NCBI RefSeq assembly: GCF_945957525.1
Contig: NZ_CAMFLA010000001.1
Coordinates: 62,001 to 126,000, forward strand
Direction: 5' to 3'
Length of the DNA stretch: 64,000 bases
Source: an uncultured Aquitalea sp.
Lineage (GTDB): Bacteria > Pseudomonadota > Gammaproteobacteria > Burkholderiales > Chromobacteriaceae
This document shows positions 17,820 through 28,765 of the stretch, in pieces (the stretch's first letter is position 1; each line of letters starts with the position of its first letter). The notes under the pieces were generated by a model. It was not told the DNA's origin. It searched no databases and worked only from the letters and a program-made list of their open reading frames with translations. The position numbers and the translations under genes are program-made.

Positions 17820-19358
17820 ATGATGCAGCTGGCCTTGCCCGACCTGGATATGGATCCGAGATTGGTAGACACAAATACTGACAGCGTTGCCGAGTGGATT
17901 GACCGGCTGCCTTACACCGACCTGCACGAATGCGGGCGTCAGTTGCTTGACGCGCTGCAGACCCTTTCGCGCACGCCGCTGGATGGCGCGCAGCGTCACA
18001 AACTGCTCAATCTTTATCTTGGCGCACTGGATCGTTACTACCCGGTGCTGGAAACCGAAATCCTGCAGCACGACCTCACCACCCAGCCGCGCATCCGCCA
18101 GCTGGCGGTGGTGGGCGTGGCGCTGTTCGAGCACATTTTCATCGCCTTCAAACAAACCTTGGCAGAACGGCTGAGCAAGCGGGGCCTGCTGGAGCGCGAC
18201 CAGCCGCGCATTCTGCTGCTGGTCAACACCATGATGGCGGCACGGCAACTGCTGAACATTTGCTGCCAGAGTTATTCTCCGGTGCCCAAGGGCTTCTGGA
18301 TTGATTGCCACCAGTTGTACAGCTTTGCGCTGGCGCGCGGCTGGCAAGACAAACATCTTGAAAACGACGACCCCATTGATGTGATCTACCGGCAGATATT
18401 GCTGCTGGGTCTGACCTCCACCAACCGGCTGTCGCTGCCGGAAATGGTGTTTGCCAAACAATTGATCATGGACCTGTCCCGTCAGAACCAGTTGGTGCCG
18501 GTAGAAGCCATTCAAGGCACCGTCCACGGCTATCTGGTGGACTCCCAACGCGATGAACCGCCGCGTTTTCTGCGCATACAGTGCGAGACACTGGAAGCAG
18601 GCTGCTACATGCTGGATCTGGCACCGGCGCTTGCGGTGCTGGAACACAGCATCGAACAGTTGGGCAAGGCACAGCCGGGCAATACGCCCGGCCAACTGTA
18701 CGATGAAATGGCCTTGCTCACCGCGCTGGCCACCGAGTGGCAGCAACCGCGTCGACGCCGCCATCAGCGCATGCCGCTGCAAGAGGTGATCGAGCTGGTT
18801 TCCTCCGTGCCCGGCATCTGGTTCCGCGCCAACGGCATGAGCTGGGTGCAAGCCGGCAATGAAGCTGCCGCGCCCTCTCCCGCCACCCGCAATCCACCGC
18901 CACCCAGCCTGTTTGTGGTGCTGAACCAGAGCGCCAACGGCTACCTCCTGCGCGGCCAGCCGCGCGGTCAGACCTTGCGTGCCGGCGAAGTAGTGCTGCT
19001 GACGCCGCCGGGCAAGCCAGACACCAGCCAGCTGTGCATGGTCTGCTGGGTATCCCTGCTGCCCGACGGGCTGGACGTGGAGTGCGGCGTGGAAATCATC
19101 GGCAAACTACCGGATGCTGTCATGACCATGCCCAGCATCACCCACCCCTCCGATACGCCGCAATACGCCTTGCGCTTGCCGGCCATGCCCGTGCTGCGCC
19201 GTCCTGCTCTGCTATTGATGCAAGGCCGGCCTTTCAGTCGTCTGCGCGAATTCCGCCTGTGGGCGGATGGCCGAGAAGAATTGATCCGCGTTTCCCGCCT
19301 GGATCGCCAGTCGCCGCATTTTCAGGTGATGGAATTCAAGGACAGCGACCACTTCTAA
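17820..19358 (+). CDS. Conserved hypothetical protein, possible PilZ-type C-terminal region
   Basis: A soluble protein of about 512 residues with no signal peptide or membrane helix. The N-terminal 350 residues look helical and Leu-rich. The C-terminal third is beta-rich, with a Pro/Ala linker near residues 350-365 followed by [14 protein letters not shown] and RAGEVVLL, loosely recalling a PilZ (c-di-GMP-binding) fold; the RxxxR motif is not clear. Start codons ATG-ATG at 17820/17823 have GGGAG just upstream; a longer frame to 17760 is less likely. It is flanked by bioA and proB. I do not recognise the family with confidence. Confidence 0.65.
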   Translation: MMQLALPDLDMDPRLVDTNTDSVAEWIDRLPYTDLHECGRQLLDALQTLSRTPLDGAQRHKLLNLYLGALDRYYPVLETEILQHDLTTQPRIRQLAVVGVALFEHIFIAFKQTLAERLSKRGLLERDQPRILLLVNTMMAARQLLNICCQSYSPVPKGFWIDCHQLYSFALARGWQDKHLENDDPIDVIYRQILLLGLTSTNRLSLPEMVFAKQLIMDLSRQNQLVPVEAIQGTVHGYLVDSQRDEPPRFLRIQCETLEAGCYMLDLAPALAVLEHSIEQLGKAQPGNTPGQLYDEMALLTALATEWQQPRRRRHQRMPLQEVIELVSSVPGIWFRANGMSWVQAGNEAAAPSPATRNPPPPSLFVVLNQSANGYLLRGQPRGQTLRAGEVVLLTPPGKPDTSQLCMVCWVSLLPDGLDVECGVEIIGKLPDAVMTMPSITHPSDTPQYALRLPAMPVLRRPALLLMQGRPFSRLREFRLWADGREELIRVSRLDRQSPHFQVMEFKDSDHF

Positions 19359-19477
19359 GGCGCCACTCTCGCCGTCCGCACTTGCCGACTCGAAACGGCA
19401 TCGGCAACCATGCTGCTTGCCTAGCACGTTGCCGCCCAGACTCCGGGGCGCGACCGGCTTTGCGCAAGGTCAGACAG

Positions 19478-19500
19478 CGCCCCGCCCGCCGGGGCGGTTT
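19478..19500 (+). terminator. Terminator upstream of proB
   Basis: CGCCCC and GGGGCG (extendable with neighbouring C/G pairs) form a stable hairpin followed by GTTTT. It lies 119 bp past the stop of the preceding unknown gene and 49 bp before proB. Confidence 0.65.
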
Positions 19501-19548
19501 TGCGCTACACTGACCGATTCGTTGAATACCCTTCAGAGGATGGTTGTT

Positions 19549-20667
19549 ATGCGTTCGGTGATTCATGCCGCGAGCCGTATCGTGGTCAAGGTGGGTTCCA
19601 GCCTGGTAACCAACGACGGCAAGGGGCTGGACCAGACCGCGCTGGCGCGCTGGGCCGCCGAAATCGCCGATCTCAAGCGTCGCGGCAAGCAAGTGGTGCT
19701 GGTTTCCAGCGGCGCCATCGCCGAAGGCTGTCAACGGCTGGGCTGGTCGGTTCGCCCCAAGGGCGTGCACGAACTGCAAGCCGCCGCCGCCGTGGGCCAG
19801 ATGGGCCTGTGCCAAGCGTATGAAACCGCCTTTCGCGAGCACGGCCTCAAAACCGCGCAGATTCTCCTCACGCATGAGGATCTGGCCGATCGCACCCGCT
19901 ATCTCAACGCCCGTTCCACCCTCACCACGCTGCTGAATCTCAACGTGGTGCCCATCATCAATGAAAACGACACGGTGGTGACCGATGAGATCCGCTTCGG
20001 CGACAACGACACGCTGGGCGCGCTGGTGACCAACCTCATCGAAGCCGACGCGCTGGTGATTCTCACCGACCAGCTGGGCCTGTATACCGCCGACCCGCGC
20101 AAGCACCCCGATGCTGAGTTCGTGCATGAAGCTCAGGCCGGCGAGCCGGCGCTGGAAGAGATGGCCGGCGGCGCGGGTTCCAGCGTGGGCACCGGCGGCA
20201 TGATCACCAAGATTCTCGCCGCCAAGCGGTCCGCCCGCAGCGGGGCGGCCACGGTTATCGCCTGTGGCCGCGAGCACGACGTGCTGTCGCGCCTGGCCGA
20301 CGGCGAAGGCATCGGCACACAGCTGCTGGCCCCCACCAATCGCATGGCCGCGCGCAAGCAATGGCTGGCGGATCACCTCAAACTGAGCGGCCGCATCGTG
20401 CTGGACGCCGGCGCGGCGCAAGCCGTGCGCGAACGGGGCACCAGTCTGTTGCCGGTAGGCGTCACGGCGGTGGAGGGGGAGTTCCTGCGTGGCGAGGCGG
20501 TGGCCTGCGTCGACCCACAGGGCGAAGAAGTGGCCCGCGGCCTGGTCAACTACAGCTCGGACGAAGCGCGCCTGATCATGAAGAAAACCACCCGCGAGAT
20601 CGAAACCGCGCTGGGCTATATGGTGGAGCCGGAGCTGATTCATCGCGACAATATGGTGGCGCTGTAA
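19549..20667 (+). CDS. proB: Glutamate 5-kinase
   Basis: ProB phosphorylates glutamate in the first step of proline synthesis. The 372-residue protein has the amino-acid kinase domain, starting [14 protein letters not shown] and including PIINENDTV and GTGGMITKI, and a C-terminal PUA domain (about residues 275-370), the two-domain form seen in E. coli. I chose the ATG at 19549, with AGAGGA nine bases upstream; an in-frame ATG at 19540 overlaps that site. proA is not adjacent, and obg is also absent upstream. Confidence 0.96.
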   Translation: MRSVIHAASRIVVKVGSSLVTNDGKGLDQTALARWAAEIADLKRRGKQVVLVSSGAIAEGCQRLGWSVRPKGVHELQAAAAVGQMGLCQAYETAFREHGLKTAQILLTHEDLADRTRYLNARSTLTTLLNLNVVPIINENDTVVTDEIRFGDNDTLGALVTNLIEADALVILTDQLGLYTADPRKHPDAEFVHEAQAGEPALEEMAGGAGSSVGTGGMITKILAAKRSARSGAATVIACGREHDVLSRLADGEGIGTQLLAPTNRMAARKQWLADHLKLSGRIVLDAGAAQAVRERGTSLLPVGVTAVEGEFLRGEAVACVDPQGEEVARGLVNYSSDEARLIMKKTTREIETALGYMVEPELIHRDNMVAL

Positions 20668-20696
20668 ACGCGCCCGCCGGTTTCAGCACCCTTCAC

Positions 20697-20719
20697 AAAG
20701 CCCGCTCTCGCGGGCTTTT
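20697..20719 (+). terminator. Rho-independent terminator of proB
   Basis: AAAGCCCGC and GCGGGCTTT form a perfect 9-bp stem with loop TCTC, then TTTTG. It lies 29 bp after the proB stop. A copy of TTCGGCCAAC follows 31 bp downstream. Confidence 0.88.
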
Positions 20720-20798
20720 GCTTGTTGCCGCCATGCCCTCGCGCAGCCCTTCGGCCAACCTCGGCCAGACTGGCTCACTACCGGCCGATCCGGCACAC

Positions 20799-20826
20799 AA
20801 AAAAGGCGACCGTAGTCGCCTTTTTT
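20799..20826. terminator. Bidirectional terminator between proB and the membrane protein gene
   Basis: AAAAAAGGCGAC and GTCGCCTTTTTT form a 12-bp stem with loop CGTA. With six T on either strand it works in both directions and mainly serves the minus-strand gene ending at 20855. Confidence 0.9.
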
Positions 20827-20854
20827 CTTTGTCTGCACTGCCCGTTGACCGGGC

Positions 20855-21298
20855 TTACGCCTGCTCCTGACCAGACGCGCTGTCTTCCGACGTTTCCAGG
20901 GCCATCTCCTTGCGACGACGCACTTCCAGCGCGCGGGCAATGACGTAAGCCATCATCGAACACAAGAAAAACAGCAACATCACCAGCGCGATAGAACGCA
21001 GGGTTTCCGTCAGCGTGGACCACATTTCCAGCAGCCAGCGCGGACCGGTCAGATCCAGCTGGCCCGCGCCCTTGCCCGGCGCCGGCGGCAGATATTGCTC
21101 GAGGTTCCAGGTGCGCACGCCGCCGGAGATACCAGCCACCAGGATGGCGAAACTGACGTAGCGTCGCCAAGCGTCGGCCAGGTCCTGCCCCAGCGTGCGC
21201 TGCAAAATCTTGTAAACGGCCGGATCAAAAAAACGGACTACCGCGATGGATGTGGCCAGCGACACGACCACAATTGCACCGAACAGTGCAAAAAACAT
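20855..21298 (-). CDS. Conserved small membrane protein of unknown function
   Basis: A 147-residue protein with three hydrophobic stretches: near residues 1-23 (MFFALFGAIVVVSLATSIAV), near 45-60, and near 105-130 (IALVMLLFFLCSMMAYVIA). The C-terminal tail is charged (EVRRRKEMALETSEDSASG). The ATG at 21298 has GGGAGAG at good spacing; a longer frame to 21442 has poor coding character upstream. It follows ruvB on the same strand. I do not recognise a family. Confidence 0.8.
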   Translation of the reverse strand: MFFALFGAIVVVSLATSIAVVRFFDPAVYKILQRTLGQDLADAWRRYVSFAILVAGISGGVRTWNLEQYLPPAPGKGAGQLDLTGPRWLLEMWSTLTETLRSIALVMLLFFLCSMMAYVIARALEVRRRKEMALETSEDSASGQEQA

Positions 21299-21331
21299 GA
21301 TGACTCTCCCGCAAAGCGTGGAAATGGACAA

Positions 21332-21349
21332 GCCCGCGTCAAGGCGGGC
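21332..21349 (-). terminator. Weak hairpin downstream of ruvB
   Basis: GCCCGC and GCGGGC form a 6-bp stem between ruvB and the small membrane protein gene; the minus-strand tail TTGTCCATTTCC has only scattered T. It may be a weak terminator or pause site. Confidence 0.35.
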
Positions 21350-21481
21350 ATGGCTGCATTCTACGCCGATGGCGCGCGCGTGGAACAGCGGATTCGCTTG
21401 CGACAAGGCAAATCCGCGCCGGAGGCTGACTGGCCGCAACACTGACGGCCAATACGCATGCGGGGAGCCTGTCGCGCCGGC

Positions 21482-22516
21482 TCAGCCTTTGAGTGGCAGA
21501 CCGAAGTGGGTATAGGCCAGCGAGGTGGCCATGCGGCCGCGCGGCGTGCGCTGCAGATAGCCTTGCTGGATGAGGAAGGGTTCGATGACGTCTTCGATGG
21601 TATCGGTGGATTCGCCAATGGCGGCGGCCACGTTGTCCAGCCCCACCGGCCCGCCGTCGAACTTATCCAGAATCGCCTGCAGCAGCTTGCGGTCCATGAT
21701 GTCCAGACCCGCCGGGTCCACATCCAGCATCTGCAGCGCTGCGTCCGCCACGGCGGCGGTCACGACGCCATCGGAGCGTACCTCGGCATAGTCGCGCACA
21801 CGGCGCAGCAAGCGGTTGGCAATGCGCGGCGTGCCGCGACTGCGACGCGCCACTTCAAATGCGCCGTTTTCCGCGAGGGTAACGTTCAGCAGGCCGGCCG
21901 AGCGGCTGACAATGCGCGTCAGCTCTTCCGCCGTATAAAACTCCAACCGCGCCACAATACCGAAGCGGTCGCGCAAGGGGTTGGTCAGCATGCCGGCGCG
22001 GGTGGTGGCGCCCACCAACGTGAAGGGCGGCAGGTCCAGCTTGACAGAACGGGCGGCCGGGCCTTCGCCGATCATGATGTCGATCTGGTAATCCTCCAGC
22101 GCCGGGTAGAGGATTTCCTCCACCACCGGGCTCAGGCGGTGGATTTCATCGATGAACAGCACATCGTGCGGCTCCAGATTGGTCAGCAGCGCCGCCAGAT
22201 CTCCGGCGCGTTCCAGCACCGGACCGGAGGTTTGCCGAAGGTTCACGCCCATCTCGCGCGCCACGATGTGCGCCAGCGTGGTTTTGCCCAGGCCCGGCGG
22301 GCCGAACAGCAACACGTGGTCCAGCGCCTCGCCGCGCCGTTTGGCGGCCTCGATGAAGATTTGCAGCTGTTCGCGCGCTTTTTTCTGACCGACGTATTCG
22401 TCCAGCTGCTTGGGGCGCAGCGCGCGCTCCAGCGCCTCTTCCTGACTGGACAGGCTTTGCTGGGTAACGATGCGGCGCTCCGGCGCGCCGCCGATCAGGT
22501 TGTCGGTTTCAATCAT
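21482..22516 (-). CDS. ruvB: Holliday junction branch-migration helicase RuvB
   Basis: RuvB is the AAA+ motor that drives branch migration with RuvA. The 344-residue protein has Walker A GPPGLGKT at residues 73-80, Walker [11 protein letters not shown] near 119-128, sensor 1 GATTRAG and the C-terminal winged helix. The length is normal. ruvA and ruvC lie 1.5-3.8 kb upstream on the same strand but are separated by ribB and a prenyltransferase gene, so the usual ruvCAB operon is broken up here. Confidence 0.97.
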   Translation of the reverse strand: MIETDNLIGGAPERRIVTQQSLSSQEEALERALRPKQLDEYVGQKKAREQLQIFIEAAKRRGEALDHVLLFGPPGLGKTTLAHIVAREMGVNLRQTSGPVLERAGDLAALLTNLEPHDVLFIDEIHRLSPVVEEILYPALEDYQIDIMIGEGPAARSVKLDLPPFTLVGATTRAGMLTNPLRDRFGIVARLEFYTAEELTRIVSRSAGLLNVTLAENGAFEVARRSRGTPRIANRLLRRVRDYAEVRSDGVVTAAVADAALQMLDVDPAGLDIMDRKLLQAILDKFDGGPVGLDNVAAAIGESTDTIEDVIEPFLIQQGYLQRTPRGRMATSLAYTHFGLPLKG

Positions 22517-22674
22517 CGGACGAGGACCGGCTGGGAAGAATCAAACCGCGATTCTAGCATTTGCCGCCCAGCGCCGCAGTGACGGACGCAGACGGGGTTT
22601 GCCATCACCGGAAAGATGGTCTTTTATGGAAGAATACCTGCCCCTATAGACCTTGCTATCGGCCGGAGGCCGTC

Positions 22675-22917
22675 ATGCCGCGCCTTGTCATTGAAAAATA
22701 CGATGGAAATGTTTTGCTGGAACGCCAGTCCGTACCCTCGTTGGTACTGGCCATGCTGGATAGCGTGCTTCCGCCCGGCGGAGTGGAAGCGCTGGAGCGG
22801 CAAGGCATCGCTGTCAGCGCTTTTCGCGAAGCCAGCCGTGAAGGGCGGCCCTACTCCCAAACGGTGGACATTAAGGAAAAGGGTCAGCCGATCCGGATGG
22901 TGATCACCCTCGACTGA
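22675..22917 (+). CDS. Small protein of unknown function (80 aa)
   Basis: An 80-residue soluble protein starting MPRLVIEKYDGNVLLERQSV and ending IRMVITLD. The pattern suggests a small alpha/beta fold with terminal beta strands. GGAGG sits seven bases before the ATG, which strongly supports translation. It is divergent from ruvB and convergent with ribB. I do not recognise the family. Confidence 0.7.
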   Translation: MPRLVIEKYDGNVLLERQSVPSLVLAMLDSVLPPGGVEALERQGIAVSAFREASREGRPYSQTVDIKEKGQPIRMVITLD

Positions 22918-22943
22918 CCCCGCGCGCCGGATTTATCCGCCGT

Positions 22944-23603
22944 TTACACCCCTTCGGCCAACACGGTGTCGCGAGCACGCCATTGCGCCAGCTCGTCCAC
23001 CGTCAACCTCAGCAACCCTTCGCGCTCGGCATAGGCGCGCACGGCGTCGCCGCGCAGCATCTCGCCGGCATCGTTCATCAGCTCCACCAGCACCGCGGCG
23101 GGTTGCAGTCCCGCCAGCCGCGCCAGATCCACGGCGGCCTCGGTATGGCCCCGCCGTTCCAGCACGCCGCCCTCCCGGGCCACCAACGGAAAGACATGAC
23201 CGGGACTGACGATGTGCGCGGCTTGCGCATCCGCCGCGACGGCGGCGCGGATGGTGGCCACCCGGTCCGCCGCGCTGACGCCGGTGCTGACGCCGGTTGC
23301 GGCTTCGATACTGACCGTGAAGGCGGTGCCGTGCCGGCTGCGATTGTTCTCCACCATCGGGCGCAAGCCAAGCCGGCGCGCGTGGGCGGCGGTCAGGCAC
23401 AGGCAGACAATGCCGCTGCCGTCGCGGATCATGCGCGCCATCTCCGGCCGGGTCAGCGTATCCGCGGCCAGAATGAGATCCGCCTCGTTCTCGCGGTCGT
23501 CATCGTCCTGCACCACAACAGGCCGCCCGGCGCGCAAGGCTTGCAAGGCGAGAGTCAAACGTTGGGGGAAATCATGCGCTACTGCATGGGGTAAATCAGA
23601 CAT
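22944..23603 (-). CDS. ribB: 3,4-dihydroxy-2-butanone 4-phosphate synthase
   Basis: RibB converts ribulose 5-phosphate to the four-carbon precursor of riboflavin. The 219-residue protein has the signature [15 protein letters not shown] near residues 29-43 (acidic metal site), [14 protein letters not shown], and SPGHVFPL with the metal-binding His. No GTP cyclohydrolase II domain is fused. The ATG at 23603 has AGGA eight bases upstream; the same frame stays open back into the riboswitch. FMN-dependent control by the riboswitch at 23816-23960 is expected. A TTCGGCCAAC copy covers its last codons. Confidence 0.95.
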   Translation of the reverse strand: MSDLPHAVAHDFPQRLTLALQALRAGRPVVVQDDDDRENEADLILAADTLTRPEMARMIRDGSGIVCLCLTAAHARRLGLRPMVENNRSRHGTAFTVSIEAATGVSTGVSAADRVATIRAAVAADAQAAHIVSPGHVFPLVAREGGVLERRGHTEAAVDLARLAGLQPAAVLVELMNDAGEMLRGDAVRAYAEREGLLRLTVDELAQWRARDTVLAEGV

Positions 23604-23815
23604 GGAAACGGTCCTCATTGAATGACGTTGAGAAACACGTTCCAGGGCAAGCGGGGACAGCGGTTGCAACGCGGCAACCGGCAAGGCCTGAGCGGCGCGT
23701 ACAGCTACCCGCGCACGACATCGTCCGGCCGGGAACCCGCTTCGCTCCCCGGCGGCGGCCGGCAAGAAGCCTGAAGCAAAGGCAATCGACCACGCTGTCA
23801 TTGCGCGGCTGTCAT
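23604..23815 (-). other. Long leader between FMN riboswitch and ribB
   Basis: This 212-nt GC-rich stretch separates the aptamer from the ribB start. I see no clear intrinsic terminator (no hairpin plus T-run), so control may act on ribosome access or through Rho. The ribB frame is open throughout, from an ATG inside the riboswitch (23825), giving 74 possible extra codons. The encoded residues, rich in Ala and Arg, do not resemble RibB, so I treat it as untranslated. Confidence 0.5.
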
Positions 23816-23960
23816 CTTCTTTCATCCGGACTGTTACCGTCGGCTCCGGCCTTGAACCGGATCTGCTGACCCCCTGCCTGGCAGGGGCGCTCGCGGGCTC
23901 GACACTGGCTTGCGCCAGACATCATACCGCCGGTGGGGAATTGCACCCCGCCCTGAAGAC
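23816..23960 (-). promoter_or_regulatory. FMN riboswitch (RFN element) controlling ribB
   Basis: The minus strand carries the conserved RFN blocks in order: TTCAGGGCGGGGTGCAATTC, CCCACCGGCGGTA, AGCCCGCGAGCG, GGTCAGCAGATCCGGT, GCCGACGGTAACAGTCCGGATG and AAAGA. These form the five-way FMN-binding junction. It lies upstream of ribB, the usual target, and should reduce RibB synthesis when FMN is plentiful. Confidence 0.96.
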
Positions 23961-24033
23961 GTCGCGGCCGCCATCAAGGCCGCCGCGGTTCGAGTATATC
24001 AGCCGGGCCGGCCTCTGCCAGCCCGCCGACGCC

Positions 24034-24627
24034 TCAGCCCTTCATCAGACCCTTGAGCGCCAGTCTCACCCCGTCGCTCACCGTCACCTCGGCAGGCAGG
24101 GTTTTGGTGGCGGCTGCGGCTTCTTTCTCGTTGTAACCCAGCGCCAGCAGCGCGTTGACGATGTCGCTCTTCTCGTCCGGCGTGGCAGCGAAAGGCAAGC
24201 CGCCCGGCACCGCCAGATTACTGCCGGTAGCCAGCTTGCCGCGCAGCTCAAGCACCAGCCGCTCGGCGGTTTTCTTGCCGATGCCAGGCACGGAGGACAA
24301 GCGCTTGATGTCCTCCGCCGCCACCGCCACCGCCAGCTCGTCCGCCGTCATGCCGGAAAGGATGGCCAGCGCGATCTTGGCGCCGATGCCAGTGACGCGG
24401 ATCAGCTGGCGGAAGGTTTGCCGCTCCTCTTTGCTGGCGAAGCCAAACAAGAGATGTGCGTCTTCGCGCACCACCAGATGGGTGAACAAAGTGGTTTTCT
24501 GTCCCAGGGCGGGCAACTGGTAGAAGGTGGTCATCGGCACATCCACTTCGTAGCCTACGCCGTTGACGTCCACCACCACTTGCGGCGGCTGCTTTTCAAT
24601 GAGGTTGCCGCTGAGGCGTCCGATCAT
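24034..24627 (-). CDS. ruvA: Holliday junction-binding protein RuvA
   Basis: RuvA forms tetramers that bind Holliday junctions and load RuvB. The 197-residue protein starts [12 protein letters not shown] and has the OB-fold domain I, the helix-hairpin-helix domain II ([20 protein letters not shown] and [19 protein letters not shown]), and the C-terminal RuvB-contact domain III ([12 protein letters not shown]). The length is normal. It lies between the UbiA-family gene and the ribB leader. Confidence 0.97.
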   Translation of the reverse strand: MIGRLSGNLIEKQPPQVVVDVNGVGYEVDVPMTTFYQLPALGQKTTLFTHLVVREDAHLLFGFASKEERQTFRQLIRVTGIGAKIALAILSGMTADELAVAVAAEDIKRLSSVPGIGKKTAERLVLELRGKLATGSNLAVPGGLPFAATPDEKSDIVNALLALGYNEKEAAAATKTLPAEVTVSDGVRLALKGLMKG

Positions 24628-24765
24628 GCTGCTCTCTCTGTCTGAATGGTAATCGGCGGCAACGCTGCGCTCTGGCCCTGCCGATATACCGGCGCAAGCC
24701 GTGCGACGTGACGGAAACAGAACGGTTGCAGCCGGGATGCAAGGTTGGCCGAAGCCGGGCAGGCA

Positions 24766-25710
24766 TTATCCCACAAGGTAGCCCAGCCCCAGCAACAGCG
24801 GCGACAGGTTGGCCGCGGCAATGGTGGCGGCCAATGCCGGCCGCAGTTGCGCGGGGCTGGCGGCGTCGCGATGCAAGCGCACCAGGGCAAACACGGACAA
24901 CGGGGCGGTCAGCAGGGCCGCCAGGCAGGCTGACGGCAGCTTGCCCAGCGCCACGGCAACCATCAGGCAAGCATAAGCCAGCAGGATCAGCAGCCCATAA
25001 CCGGCCACAGCGGCAGCCAGGCTCAGGCGCACCACCCAGTGGCGCTTGCCGGCCAGCGCGTCGGCTTCGCGATCGGGAAACTGATTGATATAGAGAATGG
25101 CGGTCGTCAGCAAGGCAAAGGGCAGGCTGAGCCAAACCAGCCCGCCATCCGGTCGGCCGCTCAGCACTACCTGCATGCCCTGCGGCAGCAGCAGAAAACA
25201 GGTCAGGACGGTCAACTCGCCCAAGCCCCGGCTATTGAGCCGCAGGGGCGGCGTGGAATAGGCCCAGCCAAGACTGACGCCAATGAAACCGATGCCCAGC
25301 AACCAGATGCCGCCATGCCACACCAGTACACAGCCGCCAAGAATGACCGCCGCGGTCAGCGCTTGCGCCAGCAAGGCCATCTGGCTGGCGTCCAGCACCC
25401 CGTTCTGGATGAAACGGCTGCCGCCGGTGAAGGGGAACACTCGCGCGGTATTGGCGGCGTCGGTGCCGTTATGGTGGTCGGCCACATCATTGATGACATT
25501 GACGGCGGCGTGAGCCAGCAAGGCCAGCACAGTTGCCAGCAAGGCCTGCGGCCAGGCTTGCGCCATGGCCGGCGCCGCGTGCGCCATGCCCAGCAGCACC
25601 CCGCCCAGCGTGATGGTGAGGAAGGCGGGTCGGGTGGCCAGCCACCAGCGGGCCGGGTTGCCGCCCAGTCTCAGCGCGTCGGGTTCCAGCGGCGTGCGTG
25701 CTGCGGTCAT
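24766..25710 (-). CDS. UbiA-family prenyltransferase (MenA-like)
   Basis: A 314-residue membrane protein with about eight hydrophobic helices and both Asp-rich prenyl-diphosphate motifs: NDVADHHNGTD (NDxxDxxxD type) and DREADALAGKRHW. This marks an aromatic prenyltransferase of the UbiA superfamily, most like 1,4-dihydroxy-2-naphthoate prenyltransferases. No other menaquinone genes are visible, so the acceptor could differ. The ATG at 25710 has GAGGGAG six bases upstream. It is inserted between ruvC and ruvA on the same strand. Confidence 0.87.
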   Translation of the reverse strand: MTAARTPLEPDALRLGGNPARWWLATRPAFLTITLGGVLLGMAHAAPAMAQAWPQALLATVLALLAHAAVNVINDVADHHNGTDAANTARVFPFTGGSRFIQNGVLDASQMALLAQALTAAVILGGCVLVWHGGIWLLGIGFIGVSLGWAYSTPPLRLNSRGLGELTVLTCFLLLPQGMQVVLSGRPDGGLVWLSLPFALLTTAILYINQFPDREADALAGKRHWVVRLSLAAAVAGYGLLILLAYACLMVAVALGKLPSACLAALLTAPLSVFALVRLHRDAASPAQLRPALAATIAAANLSPLLLGLGYLVG

Positions 25711-25776
25711 GCCTTGCTCCCTCTCGAACAATACCGACAGCATACGCGATTTCACTCTGCCAATCGCTGCGCCAGC

Positions 25777-27668
<1,892 letters not shown>

Positions 27669-27672
<4 letters not shown>

Positions 27673-28703
27673 GCGCCCTTCACGCCCAGCACCGGATAGC
27701 TGGACTGCAACTCTTCATCGGTGGCGTCGCGCCCCACCAGTTGCAGCAGCAGCTGGTAGAACGGCGCCAGCTCGGCGTAGCGGCGGGTGGTGCGTTTGAG
27801 GTATTTGATGAAGCGCGGAATTTCGGCGCGGTATTTGTCCTTGCCGTCGCGATGCCAGAGGCGAGCGAAAATGCCGGCCACCTTCAGATGGCGCTGTACG
27901 CCCATCCATTCGAAATCGCGGTAGAAATCGTCCACGCTGGCCGGCACCGGCAAGCCGGCCTTGCGAGCCTTTTCCCAGTAGCGAACCGCCATGTCGATGA
28001 CGAAGTCTTCTTCCCACTCGATGAAAGCATCGCGCAGCAGGGATACCGCATCGTAGGCAATCGGCCCGTATACCGCGTCCTGGAAGTCCAGCACGCCGGG
28101 GCGACCCGAGGTCAGCATCAGGTTGCGCACGATGAAATCACGGTGCACATACACTCTGGACTGCTTGCCGATGGCGGCCAGCAAGGCCTTGCAGCCGGCG
28201 TCCCACAGTTGGCGCTGGGCGTAATTGAGCGGCTTGCCCAGCTCTTTGGCGCAATACCATTCGGGGAACAAGCTCAGTTCGCGGCTGAGCAAGGCCTCGT
28301 CGTAGTCCGGCAATACGCCGGGCTGGCTGGCTTGCTGCAGCGTTACCAGTTCGTCCAGCGCCTCTTCCAGCAAGTGACGGTGCACCAGCGGGCGCGCATC
28401 GTGCTGCAGGGCCGCCAGCAGGGTTACCTTGCCCAGGTCCTCCAGCAGCATGAAGCCCTGCTCGCGGTCCCGCTGCAGGATGGCCGGCACATTGAGCATG
28501 CCGAACACATCGCGCACCTTGACGTAAGGGTCGGTATTCATTTTGTCCGGCGGCGCATCCATCACGATGCGGGTAAGACCATCCGGGAAGACAGCGCGGA
28601 AGTAGCGGCGGAAATCCGCGTCGGCTGCGGCGAACTCAACGCCGATCTCGGTTTCCGGATACAGCGAGGACAGCCATTGCTTGAGTTGATCCAAACGTTC
28701 CAT
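27669..28703 (-). CDS. amgK: N-acetylmuramate/N-acetylglucosamine kinase AmgK
   Basis: AmgK phosphorylates MurNAc (and GlcNAc) at the anomeric position, feeding MurU. The 344-residue aminoglycoside-phosphotransferase-fold protein has the catalytic loop VHRDFIVRNLM and the metal-binding VLDFQDAVYGP, with the N-lobe lysine/glutamate region near FMLLEDLGKVT. The length matches characterised AmgK. It is divergent from lptD with about 60 bp between starts, the arrangement known from Pseudomonas, where amgK-murU also sit next to lptD. Confidence 0.92.
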
Positions 28704-28765
28704 GTCGGTTCATTGCGGTGCTGATAGAATTGTGCGATTTTATACCGCCCTCTTGCACCCACGAT

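Noticed and set aside
23604..23825. N-terminal extension of RibB starting inside the riboswitch
   Set aside because: The extra residues do not resemble RibB, and the ATG at 23603 has its own ribosome binding site and matches the family N-terminus. It is kept only as a low-priority finding.
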